Assembly: GCA_016710785.1 (NCBI GenBank)
Contig: JADJUE010000005.1
Location: 62,001 to 126,000, forward strand
DNA from: Candidatus Epilinea brevis
Lineage (GTDB): Bacteria; Chloroflexota; Anaerolineae; Epilineales; Epilineaceae
Direction of reading: 5' to 3'
DNA: 64,000 nucleotides
The notes under the pieces were generated by a model that was not told the DNA's origin, did not search any database, and worked only from the letters and a program-made list of their open reading frames with translations. This document shows positions 9,113 through 18,116 of this stretch, in pieces; the first letter of the stretch is position 1; each line of letters begins with the position of its first letter. The position numbers and the translations under genes are program-made.

Positions 9113-10164
9113 GCGGCGACCCGATGCTCAGCTGCCGCGACCTGAGCAAGAGCTATGGTCCCGTCCGCGCCCTGGAAGGCGTGAGTCTGGCGGCGGAGCG
9201 CGGGGCGATCCTGGCCATCCTCGGCCCCTCCGGCTGCGGCAAGACGACCCTGCTGCGCCTCCTGGCCGGGCTGGAGACGCCGGACGAGGGGAGCATCCAC
9301 ATAGGAGACCGCCTGGTGGACGGACCGGGCGCGCATGTGCCGCCGGAGCGGCGGCGGGTGGGCATGGTCTTCCAGCATTACGCCCTCTTCCCCCATCTGA
9401 GCGCCGCCGAGAACGTGGCCTTCGGCCTGCCCCGCGCCACGGAAGGCGACCGCCGGGTGCAGGCGATGCTGGGACTGGTGGGCCTGAGCGCCCTGGGCCA
9501 CCGCCTGCCCCATGAGCTGAGCGGCGGCCAGCAGCAGCGCGTGGCCCTGGCCCGCGCCCTGGCCCCGCAACCCGAGCTGCTGCTGCTGGACGAGCCCTTC
9601 TCCAACCTGGACGCCCGCATGCGCGTCACCGTGCGCGAGGAGGTCCGCGAGATCATTCGCGCCACGGGCACGACCGCGCTCTTCGTCACCCATGACCAGG
9701 AGGAGGCGCTGTTCATCGGCGACGAGGTGGCGGTGCTCAACGGCGGCCGGCTGGAGCAGCTGGACGCCCCGGCGACCCTCTTCCACCGGCCGCGCACGCG
9801 CTTCGTGGCCGAGTTCCTGGGCCAGACGGGCTTCCTGCCGGCGCGGGTGACCGAGGGCGGCCTGAACACCGAGCTGGGCCCCCTGGCGCAGCGGGTGGAC
9901 CTGCCGCCGGGCGAGGAGGTCGACCTCCTGGTCAGGCCGGACGACCTGTCGCTGGCCGAGGACGCCCTGGGCTCGGCCCGCGTCTACCGCCGGGTCTTCC
10001 AGGGCATGCACCTGCTCTACCGCGTCCGCCTGCCGTCGGGCCGCAAGCTGGACGTGCTGGCCCCGCATACCCAGTTCATCGCGGAGGGCGCGCCGGTGCG
10101 CGTCTGGCTGAACCCCGGGCATGCCCTGGCGGGGTTCTGGCGAGGAGAAGCGCTGGGGGGGTAG
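9109..10164 (+). CDS. Iron(III)-type ABC transporter ATP-binding protein
   Basis: The 351-residue ATPase has Walker A GPSGCGKTT (about 40-48), Q-loop FQHYALFPH, signature LSGGQQQRVALARAL, Walker B LLLLDEPFSNLD and the switch His in FVTHD. The C-terminal 110 residues look like the TOBE-type regulatory domain of the FbpC/PotA/MalK group. It powers the importer formed with the two upstream genes. The ATG overlaps the permease stop by four bases (ATGA), so the subunits are coupled. A strong hairpin terminator lies about 210 bases downstream. Confidence 0.95.
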   Translation: MSGDPMLSCRDLSKSYGPVRALEGVSLAAERGAILAILGPSGCGKTTLLRLLAGLETPDEGSIHIGDRLVDGPGAHVPPERRRVGMVFQHYALFPHLSAAENVAFGLPRATEGDRRVQAMLGLVGLSALGHRLPHELSGGQQQRVALARALAPQPELLLLDEPFSNLDARMRVTVREEVREIIRATGTTALFVTHDQEEALFIGDEVAVLNGGRLEQLDAPATLFHRPRTRFVAEFLGQTGFLPARVTEGGLNTELGPLAQRVDLPPGEEVDLLVRPDDLSLAEDALGSARVYRRVFQGMHLLYRVRLPSGRKLDVLAPHTQFIAEGAPVRVWLNPGHALAGFWRGEALGG

Positions 10165-10256
10165 GTGGTGGGTGGCGGGACGGGGAGGAATGGGACGGAT
10201 AGGACGTAGAGGACGAATGGGTGGCTGGGGGTAGGATCGATGCGGTGTAGGGGTAG

Positions 10257-10317
10257 GGGCGAAGCATCCGCCGCTTGCGCCCGGACTCCCCCAGACCGTT
10301 GGCCGGATGCTTCGCCC
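10257..10317. repeat. Inverted-repeat (REP-like) element
   Basis: Perfect 14-base arms GGGCGAAGCATCCG (10257-10270) and CGGATGCTTCGCCC (10304-10317) flank a 33-base centre, in the spacer between two convergent genes. AGGGGCGAAGCAT-type palindromes are, to my memory, frequent dispersed repeats in Chloroflexi and cyanobacteria. Family membership is inference. Confidence 0.6.
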
Positions 10318-10373
10318 TCAGGCCGCTGCCCGGCGCCCTGGCCCGCTGTTCCCGCACCGCCCTCACCCCCCGC

Positions 10374-10403
10374 CCCCCTCCCCCAAACGGCTGGGGGAGG
10401 GGG
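10374..10403. terminator. Strong bidirectional hairpin between convergent genes
   Basis: A perfect 12-bp stem, CCCCCTCCCCCA (10374-10385) and TGGGGGAGGGGG (10392-10403), closes a 6-base loop. It lies between the 3' ends of the iron transporter operon and the minus-strand 1713-residue protein gene, as expected for a shared terminator. There is no U-run, so it may also be a dispersed GC-rich hairpin. Confidence 0.6.
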
Positions 10404-10456
10404 AGGATGGTCGACGATAACCAGATGGGCTCCGGCCTGCAGAAGGGACCGCTCCC

Positions 10457-13400
10457 TCAGCGGCGCCTGGTCAGGTAGGGCAGGTACACCCGGTTCTCCC
10501 GTTCCACCGTGGAGACCACGGCGCCGATACCCAGCCACGGAGAGTCCGAATCGTCACCGACGGCGCGGACGCGGTAATGGTAGGCGCCGTCGGCCAGGTA
10601 CACCGCGTCGTAGAAGCGGGTCACATTGGCCGATAGGCGGCCGATCACCCGATACACGGCCGTGCCCGGATCGCGGCGCTCGATGCGGTAGCCCGTCTCC
10701 TCGCGCGCGTTGTCGCGCCAGTCCAGCTGCACCACCAGGCCGCGGGCATGAACCTCCAGCTCGGTCGGGGCCGCCAGGCTGCGCGGCCAGGTGCGGGCCG
10801 AGGTCTCCAATGCCGCCGAGTCACCTGCCGCGTTGATCGCCGTCAAGCGGTAATCGTAGGCCGTGCCTGGGGACAGGTCGCGGTCCAGGTAGCCGTCGGC
10901 GTCGGCGCCGGCGAAGGCCAGCGCGCGGTAGCTGCCGTCCGGCGCGGTGCGGCGCCAGATCTCGAAGCCCTCCAGGTGGCCCCGGTCGCCCGCGTAGTCC
11001 CAGCTGAGGGCCACCGAATCCGAGCCTTGCACCGCGGCCGCCAGGGCCACCGGCGCCACGGGCGCCGGCGCGGGCACCGAGGCCAGGGGCGAAGCCCCGA
11101 AGCCCGAGTCGTGACCGGGGGCGCCCAGAGCCTGCACCCGGGCCATGAAGATGGAACCCGGGGCCATGGTCGAGCGCGACAAGACCAGCGAGCGGATTCC
11201 GGCGGCGGTACGGCCGGCCTCCGTGCAATCGCCATCCCGCGCGCAGAGCTCCACGCGGAAGCCCGTCTCCCCCAGGCTGCTGTCCCGCCAGCGCACGGTG
11301 ATCTGCGCCGCGGCGACCGTCAGCGCCACATCGGTGGGCGCGGCGAGCCAGCCTTGCTCGCGCAGGGCCACCAGGGTCTGGTCGGCGCGCAACAGGTACA
11401 GGCTGCGGTCCGGACCGGGCACCGGCATGGCGCGAGCGTCCGTCGGGCCGCCCAGGTCCTGCGACCAGGCCAGGAAGCCCGTGGCCAGGTCGATGGCGTG
11501 CAGCCGGCTGCCGGCGGCCACGTAGAGGCGGCTGCCGTCGACGGTGGCTGGGGCGCGCAGTGCGTCGCCCAGCTCGCGCCGCCAGAGGGGCGTGCCGCGG
11601 CCGTCGGCAAAGGCCAACACCGCCCCGCGAGCGTTGCCCACGTAGACCGTGCCGTCCGATCCGACGGCCGGCCGGGCCGTCACCGCCGCGCCCGTGCCCG
11701 CCTGCCAGCGCGCGGCCTCCAGCGGCAAGGCGATCAAGCGGCCGTCGCTGGCGCCCACATAGACGGTGTCATCGGCGCCCAGGGCCGGCGCCGTGAGCTG
11801 CACGCCGCCCAGGTCGGCGATCTGCCGCGCCCTGCTCTGGCCCCGTTCCAGCCGCAGGCCCAGGACGCGGCCGTCGGTGGTGGTCCAGACCGCCTCGCCG
11901 TCGCGGCGGAAGACAACCGGTCCGCTGACTGCGCCGGCGGCGCCCACGCGAGACGCCCGACCGCCGCTGATGCGGACCATACCGCCGGAAGACGGCACCC
12001 AGACGGCGCCGTCAGCGGCGACCCGCGGCGCGCCCGTGGCACCGCTGCCGCCGGGCAGGGCCACCCGCTCGCGCAACTGCAGGTCGCGGCCCAGCACCAG
12101 CAGTTCGACGCCGACCGCCGCGTACACGGCATCCGCCGCCAGCGCCGGGGCGAAGCCGGCGCCGGCCACGCTCACCGTCGTGGAAGCCGCCAGGTTGCCG
12201 CCCGTGTCATAGCGCAGCAGGCGCCCCGCGCCGGCCAGGAGCAGACTGCCGTCCTGACCGATGACGGGCGGCGATTGCGGCGCCTGATCCGCGCTGGCCC
12301 AGGCCGTTTCGGGCATCAGCGGACCGCTGTGGAGCGACAGGCCCGCGGCCCGGGCGCTGCCGCCGTCGGTCGGCCAGGCGCCATCCCTTTGCGGCGGCCC
12401 CTCCCACCAGCTCATGGCCGGATCGCCGAAGAACGCCACGCCGTAGGATCGCATGTCATAGGGCCGGCCGCGCACCAGCTCGGTGTTGGCCCGCCACAGG
12501 GCGTCGCCGGCGCGCAGGCCGTCCGTCAGGAGGGATTCGACGAAATGCGTCTGGAAGGCGTCCAGCGCGCCCGGGTCCACGGCCCCCAGGGCTCCCACCC
12601 AGGCCGAGGCGCGGCCGCGGGCCGCCAAGGCGCCGGCCAAAGCCGCGGGACCGTAGCGCAGCCCGATCACGTTGCCGCCTTCGTTGACGCCGTCCCAGGT
12701 CCAGGCCACTTCCGCCGTGCGACCGGCGTTGGCCAACACCAGCGGGGCGACGCCCACCGTCGGCGGCAGGTCGCCATGCAGCAGGTCCTCGGCCAGCAGT
12801 TCGTCACAGGGCGCACCGACCTGACCGGGGCGCACTTCCTTTCCGGCGCAGTCGGCAGGCCGGGCTGGGTTGTCGATGGCGAAGTTGCCGTTCCAGTCAT
12901 GCTGCCAGTGGGCGGCCACCAAGGCGTCGGGGCCGCCGTTGCCGGCAGCGGTCACCAGGCCGTAGCCTTCCGTCCAGGCGCCGGTCACGCCGGAAGCCGT
13001 CAGCGGCCGGTCGCCCTGGCGGGCGCTGGGGGCCAGAAAGTCCAGTCCAGACGGCGCGCCGGCCTCGTAGAGCCGGGTGACGGTGTTCATGAGCGGGGTC
13101 AAGGCCGGTACCAGGCCGGTCTCCAGGGCTTCGGCGGCGTCGAACCCGAAGGGCTTCTGGGTGGTCCATGGCAGACGCACCCAGGGGTCGGCCTGCGCCG
13201 CGCCGCCGCTGACGCTGCCCCCCGCCTCCGCCGACCAGGAGGAGCCGGCGTAATGCCAGAAGGCGCCCAGCACCAGGGCGCGACGCCGCGCGGCAAAGCC
13301 GCCGGACTCGGCGGCCACGGAGGCCGCCAGGGCCGTGCGCACCTCGCCCGGCTCGTTCAGGGCGATGCGGCCCACGGCGATTTCGGCCTGGAAGTCGTCG

Positions 13401-15598
13401 TCGGCGGTGCGCAGGGCGCCGTAAGGACCCTCGCGGCTGAGGTTGCCCTCCTCCGGACAATCCCGCCGCCCCTCCTCGGCCTCGCGGTCGGGGAAGCTGT
13501 CGCCCGGCCGGCAACCCATGAACTCGCCGTAGAAGCCGTCGCCATCGGCATCCCAGTCGGAGTCCAGGTCAGCGTAGTACCAATCCGTGGGCCAGGCCGG
13601 GAAGTAGCCAGGCTGCCCCATCTGCCGGTGATCGTTGTCCAGCCAACCGACATCGCGGAAGGGGATCTTGTCGCCGCGGCCGACCAGCAAGGCGTAGACC
13701 GGGGCCTCGTCGGCCGCCTCCCATGCCGCCTTCAGCCAGTTGTGGATCCGCTCGGCCAGGTCCCTACCTTCGCCCACCCGCGCCAGGTCCGCGGTGCTGA
13801 TGGCGGTCACCTGGAAGCCCGCGGCGCGCTTGGCCTCCACCAGGGTCCAGAGATCTTCCGTCGCTACCGGCGGGGCATAGACGATCAGGTAATGGCGATC
13901 GCCGGACGCGGGCGGCGGGATGCCCAGGCGGTCGATGAAGCGCCCTTGGCTGAAGGCCGAAGGCAGCGGCAGGTCCGGGTCGACGGCATAGGACAAGAGG
14001 TCAGGGCCGACCACGCGCGCGTCGGCGCCGGCCTCGGCCATCACCGAGCTGCTGCCCCGCGCATCGGCCTGGCGCACCTGATAGGCCTCCGGCCGGCGTC
14101 CGCGGACGCGATGGGACAGGGTGTAGCGACCGGCCGCGTCAGTATCGGCGGCATCCAGCAGGATCAGGGCATCCTCATAGACACCCAGCAGCTGTACGGC
14201 GCTGCCCTCGATGCCGATGTCGCGCCCCTCCTCGTCCAGGCGCAGTACCTGACCGCTGAATTCGACGCGCGGGGCGATGCCGGTCACCTCGGCCAGGGTG
14301 GCCGATGCCCAGTTGAGGGGGCTGCCCGCCTTGGCGCCCGCGGGCCAGAAGATGCCGTCGCCGGGCGTCCGGCCTTCTTCGTAGGCCAGGGCCATGCCGA
14401 TGGTCACCGCCTTGTCCGGATCCTGGCGCGCACCGATCAGCCGCCGCGGCAGGCGGAACTCGGCGCGCCACAGCTGGTCCACAACCATGCTGGCCGCCTG
14501 CCATTCGCCGGCGGCCAGGACCAGGTCGCGCCAGGCGCCCTTGCCATCGCCCTCGTCGGCCTCGCCCGTGCCGCGAACGCGGATGCTGAAGCGGTAGTCG
14601 CCTGGCTGCGGTGTCGTGTCGGCGCTGAGGTCGCGATCGATGTAGACCGCCGCCAGGGCGTTGGTGGACGTGGCCCGCGGCAGGCCCTCCAGGCAGATGA
14701 AGAGTTCGTCGGCCGAAGCCTGCACGTAGGCCTTGGGCCGGTCGATGCCGTCCAGGGCCACGCGCTCGGAGGCGCCGTACTCGCTGGGGTCGCAGCGGGC
14801 GTCGATGCTGACCGCCGCCGGGCTCAGCGGCAGGTCCAAGGCGCGCGGCAGCACGCCGTCGTAGGTGAAGGTGCCCCCGTTGACGGCCGCGCCGTCATGC
14901 CCCCCTACCCGGTCGCGCGCGTCGCCGTCCATGGGCCATTCGGCCACCAGGCCGGCGGCCGCGCCGAGCGTCTTGCGCAGATCGCGCTGGATCTCGGCGG
15001 CGCTGCGCGCGACACGCCATAGGCGGACGGTGTCGATGCGGCCGGCGAAGGCGGCGCCCAGCTCGGCATCGGCGCCGATCACCAGCTCGCCGGGGCCGGC
15101 GCGCAGCGGCAGCGCCTGCTCGCTCGACTCGCGGTCCAGCAGGCCGTTGATGTAGATGCGCCGCAGGCGCCCGTCATAGGTCAGGGCCACGTGGGTCCAG
15201 AGGCGGTCCGGCAGCAGGGCGCCGCCATCGACGAAGGCCCCGCCGCCGGGCGAGAAGCGCAGGCGGCCGCCACAGATGCCCAGCCAGACGCCGGTGCTGC
15301 GGCCGCTGCCCACCAAGGTGCCGCAGCCCAGGGCAGGCTCGCGGCTGACCCAGGCCTCCAGGGTCAGGGCGGTGCCGGGCGCCAGGTCGGGATGGGCGGG
15401 TACCCGCACCGCGTCATGCTCGCCGTCGACCACCAGGGCGCGGGGCGAGGGACCCGCGCCGTCGTCCAGGTGCCAGGGAGCGGTCGAATCCGGGGCGGGG
15501 CGGGCGCCGGCGACGGGCGGCGCGGCGCCAAGGCCGACGGTCCCGAGACATAGCGCGGTCAGGAAACAGACGCGAAGCGTCCAGCGCAGCAGTGACAT
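10457..15598 (-). CDS. Giant secreted protein: LamG, gingipain-like fold lacking its Cys, beta-propeller, three Fn3, YLPYL tail
   Basis: The 1713-residue product begins with a signal peptide (hydrophobic core at 10-30). A concanavalin/LamG-type domain follows (about 50-225, with LTLEAWVSREP, WTHVALTYDG, RIYINGLLD, IDTVRLWRVARS), then a roughly 330-residue part I cannot name. A C25 (gingipain)-like region occupies about 565-1060 (HYLIVYAPP, VYALLVGRGDKIPFRDV, acidic DSDWDADGDGF loop). A PQQ-type beta-propeller occupies about 1085-1390 and three Fn3 domains lie at 1395-1700. The expected catalytic Cys of C25 enzymes is not visible: the matching segment reads LVLANAGRTAE. It may therefore bind rather than cut. 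The protein ends in VYLPYLTRRR, a motif shared with other secreted proteins here. The gene stands alone and converges on the iron transporter. Confidence 0.82.
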   Translation of the reverse strand: MSLLRWTLRVCFLTALCLGTVGLGAAPPVAGARPAPDSTAPWHLDDGAGPSPRALVVDGEHDAVRVPAHPDLAPGTALTLEAWVSREPALGCGTLVGSGRSTGVWLGICGGRLRFSPGGGAFVDGGALLPDRLWTHVALTYDGRLRRIYINGLLDRESSEQALPLRAGPGELVIGADAELGAAFAGRIDTVRLWRVARSAAEIQRDLRKTLGAAAGLVAEWPMDGDARDRVGGHDGAAVNGGTFTYDGVLPRALDLPLSPAAVSIDARCDPSEYGASERVALDGIDRPKAYVQASADELFICLEGLPRATSTNALAAVYIDRDLSADTTPQPGDYRFSIRVRGTGEADEGDGKGAWRDLVLAAGEWQAASMVVDQLWRAEFRLPRRLIGARQDPDKAVTIGMALAYEEGRTPGDGIFWPAGAKAGSPLNWASATLAEVTGIAPRVEFSGQVLRLDEEGRDIGIEGSAVQLLGVYEDALILLDAADTDAAGRYTLSHRVRGRRPEAYQVRQADARGSSSVMAEAGADARVVGPDLLSYAVDPDLPLPSAFSQGRFIDRLGIPPPASGDRHYLIVYAPPVATEDLWTLVEAKRAAGFQVTAISTADLARVGEGRDLAERIHNWLKAAWEAADEAPVYALLVGRGDKIPFRDVGWLDNDHRQMGQPGYFPAWPTDWYYADLDSDWDADGDGFYGEFMGCRPGDSFPDREAEEGRRDCPEEGNLSREGPYGALRTADDDFQAEIAVGRIALNEPGEVRTALAASVAAESGGFAARRRALVLGAFWHYAGSSWSAEAGGSVSGGAAQADPWVRLPWTTQKPFGFDAAEALETGLVPALTPLMNTVTRLYEAGAPSGLDFLAPSARQGDRPLTASGVTGAWTEGYGLVTAAGNGGPDALVAAHWQHDWNGNFAIDNPARPADCAGKEVRPGQVGAPCDELLAEDLLHGDLPPTVGVAPLVLANAGRTAEVAWTWDGVNEGGNVIGLRYGPAALAGALAARGRASAWVGALGAVDPGALDAFQTHFVESLLTDGLRAGDALWRANTELVRGRPYDMRSYGVAFFGDPAMSWWEGPPQRDGAWPTDGGSARAAGLSLHSGPLMPETAWASADQAPQSPPVIGQDGSLLLAGAGRLLRYDTGGNLAASTTVSVAGAGFAPALAADAVYAAVGVELLVLGRDLQLRERVALPGGSGATGAPRVAADGAVWVPSSGGMVRISGGRASRVGAAGAVSGPVVFRRDGEAVWTTTDGRVLGLRLERGQSRARQIADLGGVQLTAPALGADDTVYVGASDGRLIALPLEAARWQAGTGAAVTARPAVGSDGTVYVGNARGAVLAFADGRGTPLWRRELGDALRAPATVDGSRLYVAAGSRLHAIDLATGFLAWSQDLGGPTDARAMPVPGPDRSLYLLRADQTLVALREQGWLAAPTDVALTVAAAQITVRWRDSSLGETGFRVELCARDGDCTEAGRTAAGIRSLVLSRSTMAPGSIFMARVQALGAPGHDSGFGASPLASVPAPAPVAPVALAAAVQGSDSVALSWDYAGDRGHLEGFEIWRRTAPDGSYRALAFAGADADGYLDRDLSPGTAYDYRLTAINAAGDSAALETSARTWPRSLAAPTELEVHARGLVVQLDWRDNAREETGYRIERRDPGTAVYRVIGRLSANVTRFYDAVYLADGAYHYRVRAVGDDSDSPWLGIGAVVSTVERENRVYLPYLTRRR

Positions 15599-15809
15599 GA
15601 TGCAGGCTCCTTGGCACGGTGCACGGCGTGCGGCCGCACACGAAGGATGGTATCGTGCGTTGCCCTTACAGCAATGACGTTCAGTCGGCGTCTGGGCGGA
15701 TGCCTGCGGGGGTTATCAGGAGATTACAACGTGAAGGGGCCGGCGTCAAGCACCAGCCGTCAGCCTTCGGAGCATCGGCGGGAGGCTCGCTCCGGGCATC
15801 TCGCTCCGT

Positions 15810-16772
15810 TCAGCCCGCCTCTTCGCCCCGAAGCCGCTCGGCCATGGCCACGAAGTCCTCCGGCGGCGGGTCCTCCACGCGGACGATGCGCCCCGTCCGC
15901 GGATGGGTGAAACCCAGCACCGCAGCGTGCAGCATCGGACGCGGCGCGGGGATGGGCGGACCCCGGAAGTCGCGGATGTAGATCGCCTCGCCGACCACGG
16001 GGCAGCCCGCTTCGGCGAGGTGGATGCGGATCTGGTGCTTTCGACCGGTTTCCAGGGTGCATTCCACCAGCGTTGCGCGCGCCAAGCGCTCCAGGATGCG
16101 CACCCGGGTGACGGCGCGCTGGGCGCCGGGCGGCGGTCCCTTTGGGGCGGCGTGAGCGGCGAAGACACCCAGTGAGCCGCGGATGCCGTCGCCGCGATTG
16201 GCGACCAGCATGGATTCCAGCGTTCCCTCGGGGGGCGCGCCGTGCGCGATGGCCAGGTAGCGCCGCTCGATGCTGTGGGCCTCGAACTGCCGTTCCAGTT
16301 GCTCCCGAGTCTCCTCCGTGCGGGCGAAGACCACCACGCCGGTGGTGTCCTTGTCCAGTCGGGAGACGACACCCAGAGGCGGCAGGTGGCGCAGCCCGGT
16401 CGGCCGGTCGCGCCGCTGTAGGGCGGCGCGGGTGACGTCGGCCAAGGTGATCCGGCCGTCATCGATCTCCCAGGGCACGGTCAGCATCCCCGCGGGCTTG
16501 CGCACCACCACCAGGTCGCGGTCCAGATAGAGGATGGCGTCGTCGGGCAGGATGTCCGTCCGTTGACGCCGGCCCTCGGGATCGACGACCAGCCGCTGGT
16601 CGGCGATGATGCGCTGGGCGCTGTCGGTGGTCACCGCCCCGTCCACCGTCACCCGACCGCTGGCGCAGAGGTCCTGGGCACGGCGCCAGGACAGGCCCGG
16701 CAGGATGGCGCGGACGACGGCGGCCAGGGTCTGGCCGGTCTGGTCGGGGGTGGTGCTGTGCTCGTGCTTCAT
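15810..16772 (-). CDS. RluA-family pseudouridine synthase
   Basis: The 320-residue enzyme converts specific uridines in rRNA or tRNA to pseudouridine. An N-terminal S4-like RNA-binding segment (about 13-75, with LSWRRAQDLCASGRVTVDG) precedes the catalytic domain; the catalytic Asp is in GVVSRLDKDTTG (Asp140), and RKPAGMLTVP and GRKHQIRIHLA are typical. I chose the ATG at 16772 because GGGAG precedes it; the frame continues upstream to 16853 without family-like sequence. The gene is divergent from hrcA. The exact target site cannot be deduced. Confidence 0.92.
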   Translation of the reverse strand: MKHEHSTTPDQTGQTLAAVVRAILPGLSWRRAQDLCASGRVTVDGAVTTDSAQRIIADQRLVVDPEGRRQRTDILPDDAILYLDRDLVVVRKPAGMLTVPWEIDDGRITLADVTRAALQRRDRPTGLRHLPPLGVVSRLDKDTTGVVVFARTEETREQLERQFEAHSIERRYLAIAHGAPPEGTLESMLVANRGDGIRGSLGVFAAHAAPKGPPPGAQRAVTRVRILERLARATLVECTLETGRKHQIRIHLAEAGCPVVGEAIYIRDFRGPPIPAPRPMLHAAVLGFTHPRTGRIVRVEDPPPEDFVAMAERLRGEEAG

Positions 16773-16906
16773 GCGGCTCCCGGTCGGCGTGTAGGCGGTG
16801 CGGACGGCGAGGATGAGGGGTACCATACCACCATGTCCGCGCTCGGCCACCACACGCCACGCCGCCCCGCGCTTGCCTCCGCGCCCTCCCCCGCTACCAT
16901 TAAGCC

Positions 16907-17995
16907 ATGAACGCCACCGATCCTCTCACGCCGCGCCAGCGCCGGGTGCTGGCCCTGGTGGTGCGCGACCATGTGGTGAGCGCCCAGCCGGTGGCCTCGG
17001 GCGGGCTGGTGCGGCAGCATGATCTGCCCTACAGCTCGGCCACGGTGCGCCATGACCTGGGCCTGTTGGAAGACCTGGGCTACCTCAGCCAGCCGCATAC
17101 CTCCGCCGGGCGCGTGCCCACGGTGGCCGGCTACCGCTACTTCGTAGAGCACCTGATGCTGCATGCCGAGCTGCCTGCCGCGGAGCGCGACACCATCAGC
17201 CACCAGTTCCACCAGGCCGGCTGGGATCTGGAGCGCTGGCTGCAGCTCAGCGCCTCCGTCCTGGCCCGCGCCAGCGGCGTGGCGGCCCTGGTGGCCGCTG
17301 AGCGCTGGCCGAGCGCCCCCCTTAGGCGGGTGGACCTGCTGCTCATGGACGACGGCCTGGTGCAGCTGGTGGGCATCCTGGGCAACGGCACCGTGCGGCA
17401 GCTGCGCTGGCGACCTGAATCCGCCGTGGACCAGACCCAGCTGGACCAGGTGACGCTGCGGATCAATGACCGCCTGGCGGAACGGCGGGAGCCCAGTGGC
17501 CTTCAGGAACCCGGTGTCGTTCAGGAGCCCGGTGTCTTTCATGAACCCAGTGGCCTTCAGGACCCCGGTAGCCCGCCAGAACCCGTCGGGCTGACCACAC
17601 AGGTGCTGGCCGCCGTGGAGCGCCTGCGGCGCGGAACCGAGCAGCGCGGCAGCGCCCAGCTCTACCATGCCGGCCTCAGCCAGATCCTGGAGCAGCCGGA
17701 GTTCGCCGACGGCGGGCGGCTGCGCGATGTGGTGGACCTGCTGGAGCACGGCCAGGGTCTCGAAGCCATCCTGGGTCGATTGCCCAAGGGCGGGGTGCAT
17801 GTCATCATCGGCGGCGAGCCGCCCTTCGAGCGCCTGCCCTACATGTCCCTGGTGCTGGCGCCCTTCGGCGACCCGGCGCCCGCCGGCATCCTCGGCGTGG
17901 TAGGCCCCACCCGTCTGGCCTACGACCGCGCCGTGCCCTCCGTGGGCTTCATCGCCCGCCTGATGACCCGCCTGATGGCCGGCGCGGCAGCCTGA
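16907..17995 (+). CDS. hrcA: Heat-inducible transcription repressor HrcA
   Basis: The 362-residue protein has the HrcA winged-helix N-terminus (about 1-75: PRQRRVLALVVRDHVVSAQPVASG, SSATVRHDLGLLEDLGYL, HTSAGRVPTVAGYRYFV) and the C-terminal GAF-like domain. The C-terminal domain includes GVHVIIGGEPPFERLPYMSLVLAPFG and the closing GVVGPTRLAYDRAVPSVGFIARL split over two short motifs. HrcA normally represses chaperone operons by binding the CIRCE inverted repeat. I found no CIRCE sequence (TTAGCACTC-N9-GAGTGCTAA) in the 134 bases upstream. Residues about 196-219 are four hexapeptide repeats encoded by an 18-bp minisatellite inserted in the middle of the protein. It is followed by dnaJ, with no grpE or dnaK between. 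Confidence 0.95.
   Translation: MNATDPLTPRQRRVLALVVRDHVVSAQPVASGGLVRQHDLPYSSATVRHDLGLLEDLGYLSQPHTSAGRVPTVAGYRYFVEHLMLHAELPAAERDTISHQFHQAGWDLERWLQLSASVLARASGVAALVAAERWPSAPLRRVDLLLMDDGLVQLVGILGNGTVRQLRWRPESAVDQTQLDQVTLRINDRLAERREPSGLQEPGVVQEPGVFHEPSGLQDPGSPPEPVGLTTQVLAAVERLRRGTEQRGSAQLYHAGLSQILEQPEFADGGRLRDVVDLLEHGQGLEAILGRLPKGGVHVIIGGEPPFERLPYMSLVLAPFGDPAPAGILGVVGPTRLAYDRAVPSVGFIARLMTRLMAGAAA
17492..17563 (+). repeat. In-frame 18-bp minisatellite inside hrcA
   Basis: Four tandem 18-base units (17492, 17510, 17528, 17546) follow the pattern CCC-[A/G]GT-..-CAG-GA. and encode PSGLQE, PGVVQE, PGVFHE and PSGLQD, then a partial fifth unit. It lies between conserved regions of HrcA and is probably an unstructured loop. 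Confidence 0.85.
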
Positions 17996-18116
17996 CCCTC
18001 GGCCGCAAGCCCGCCTGGTCCGCGCCGCTGCGAGCCGGGCGGTTGTCCGCGCCCCGCGACGCGACAGCGATTTTCCATCCCTCGACCGGCCAACGCCGAA
18101 AGCACAACAGCCACCC

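Noticed and set aside
10748..15022. Plus-strand frame of about 1420 codons
   Set aside because: Antisense of the 1713-residue secreted protein; Gln/Arg/Gly-rich with no recognisable motif, as expected in GC-rich DNA.
16773..16906. CIRCE operator upstream of hrcA
   Set aside because: No TTAGCACTC/GAGTGCTAA-like inverted repeat could be found by eye in this interval.
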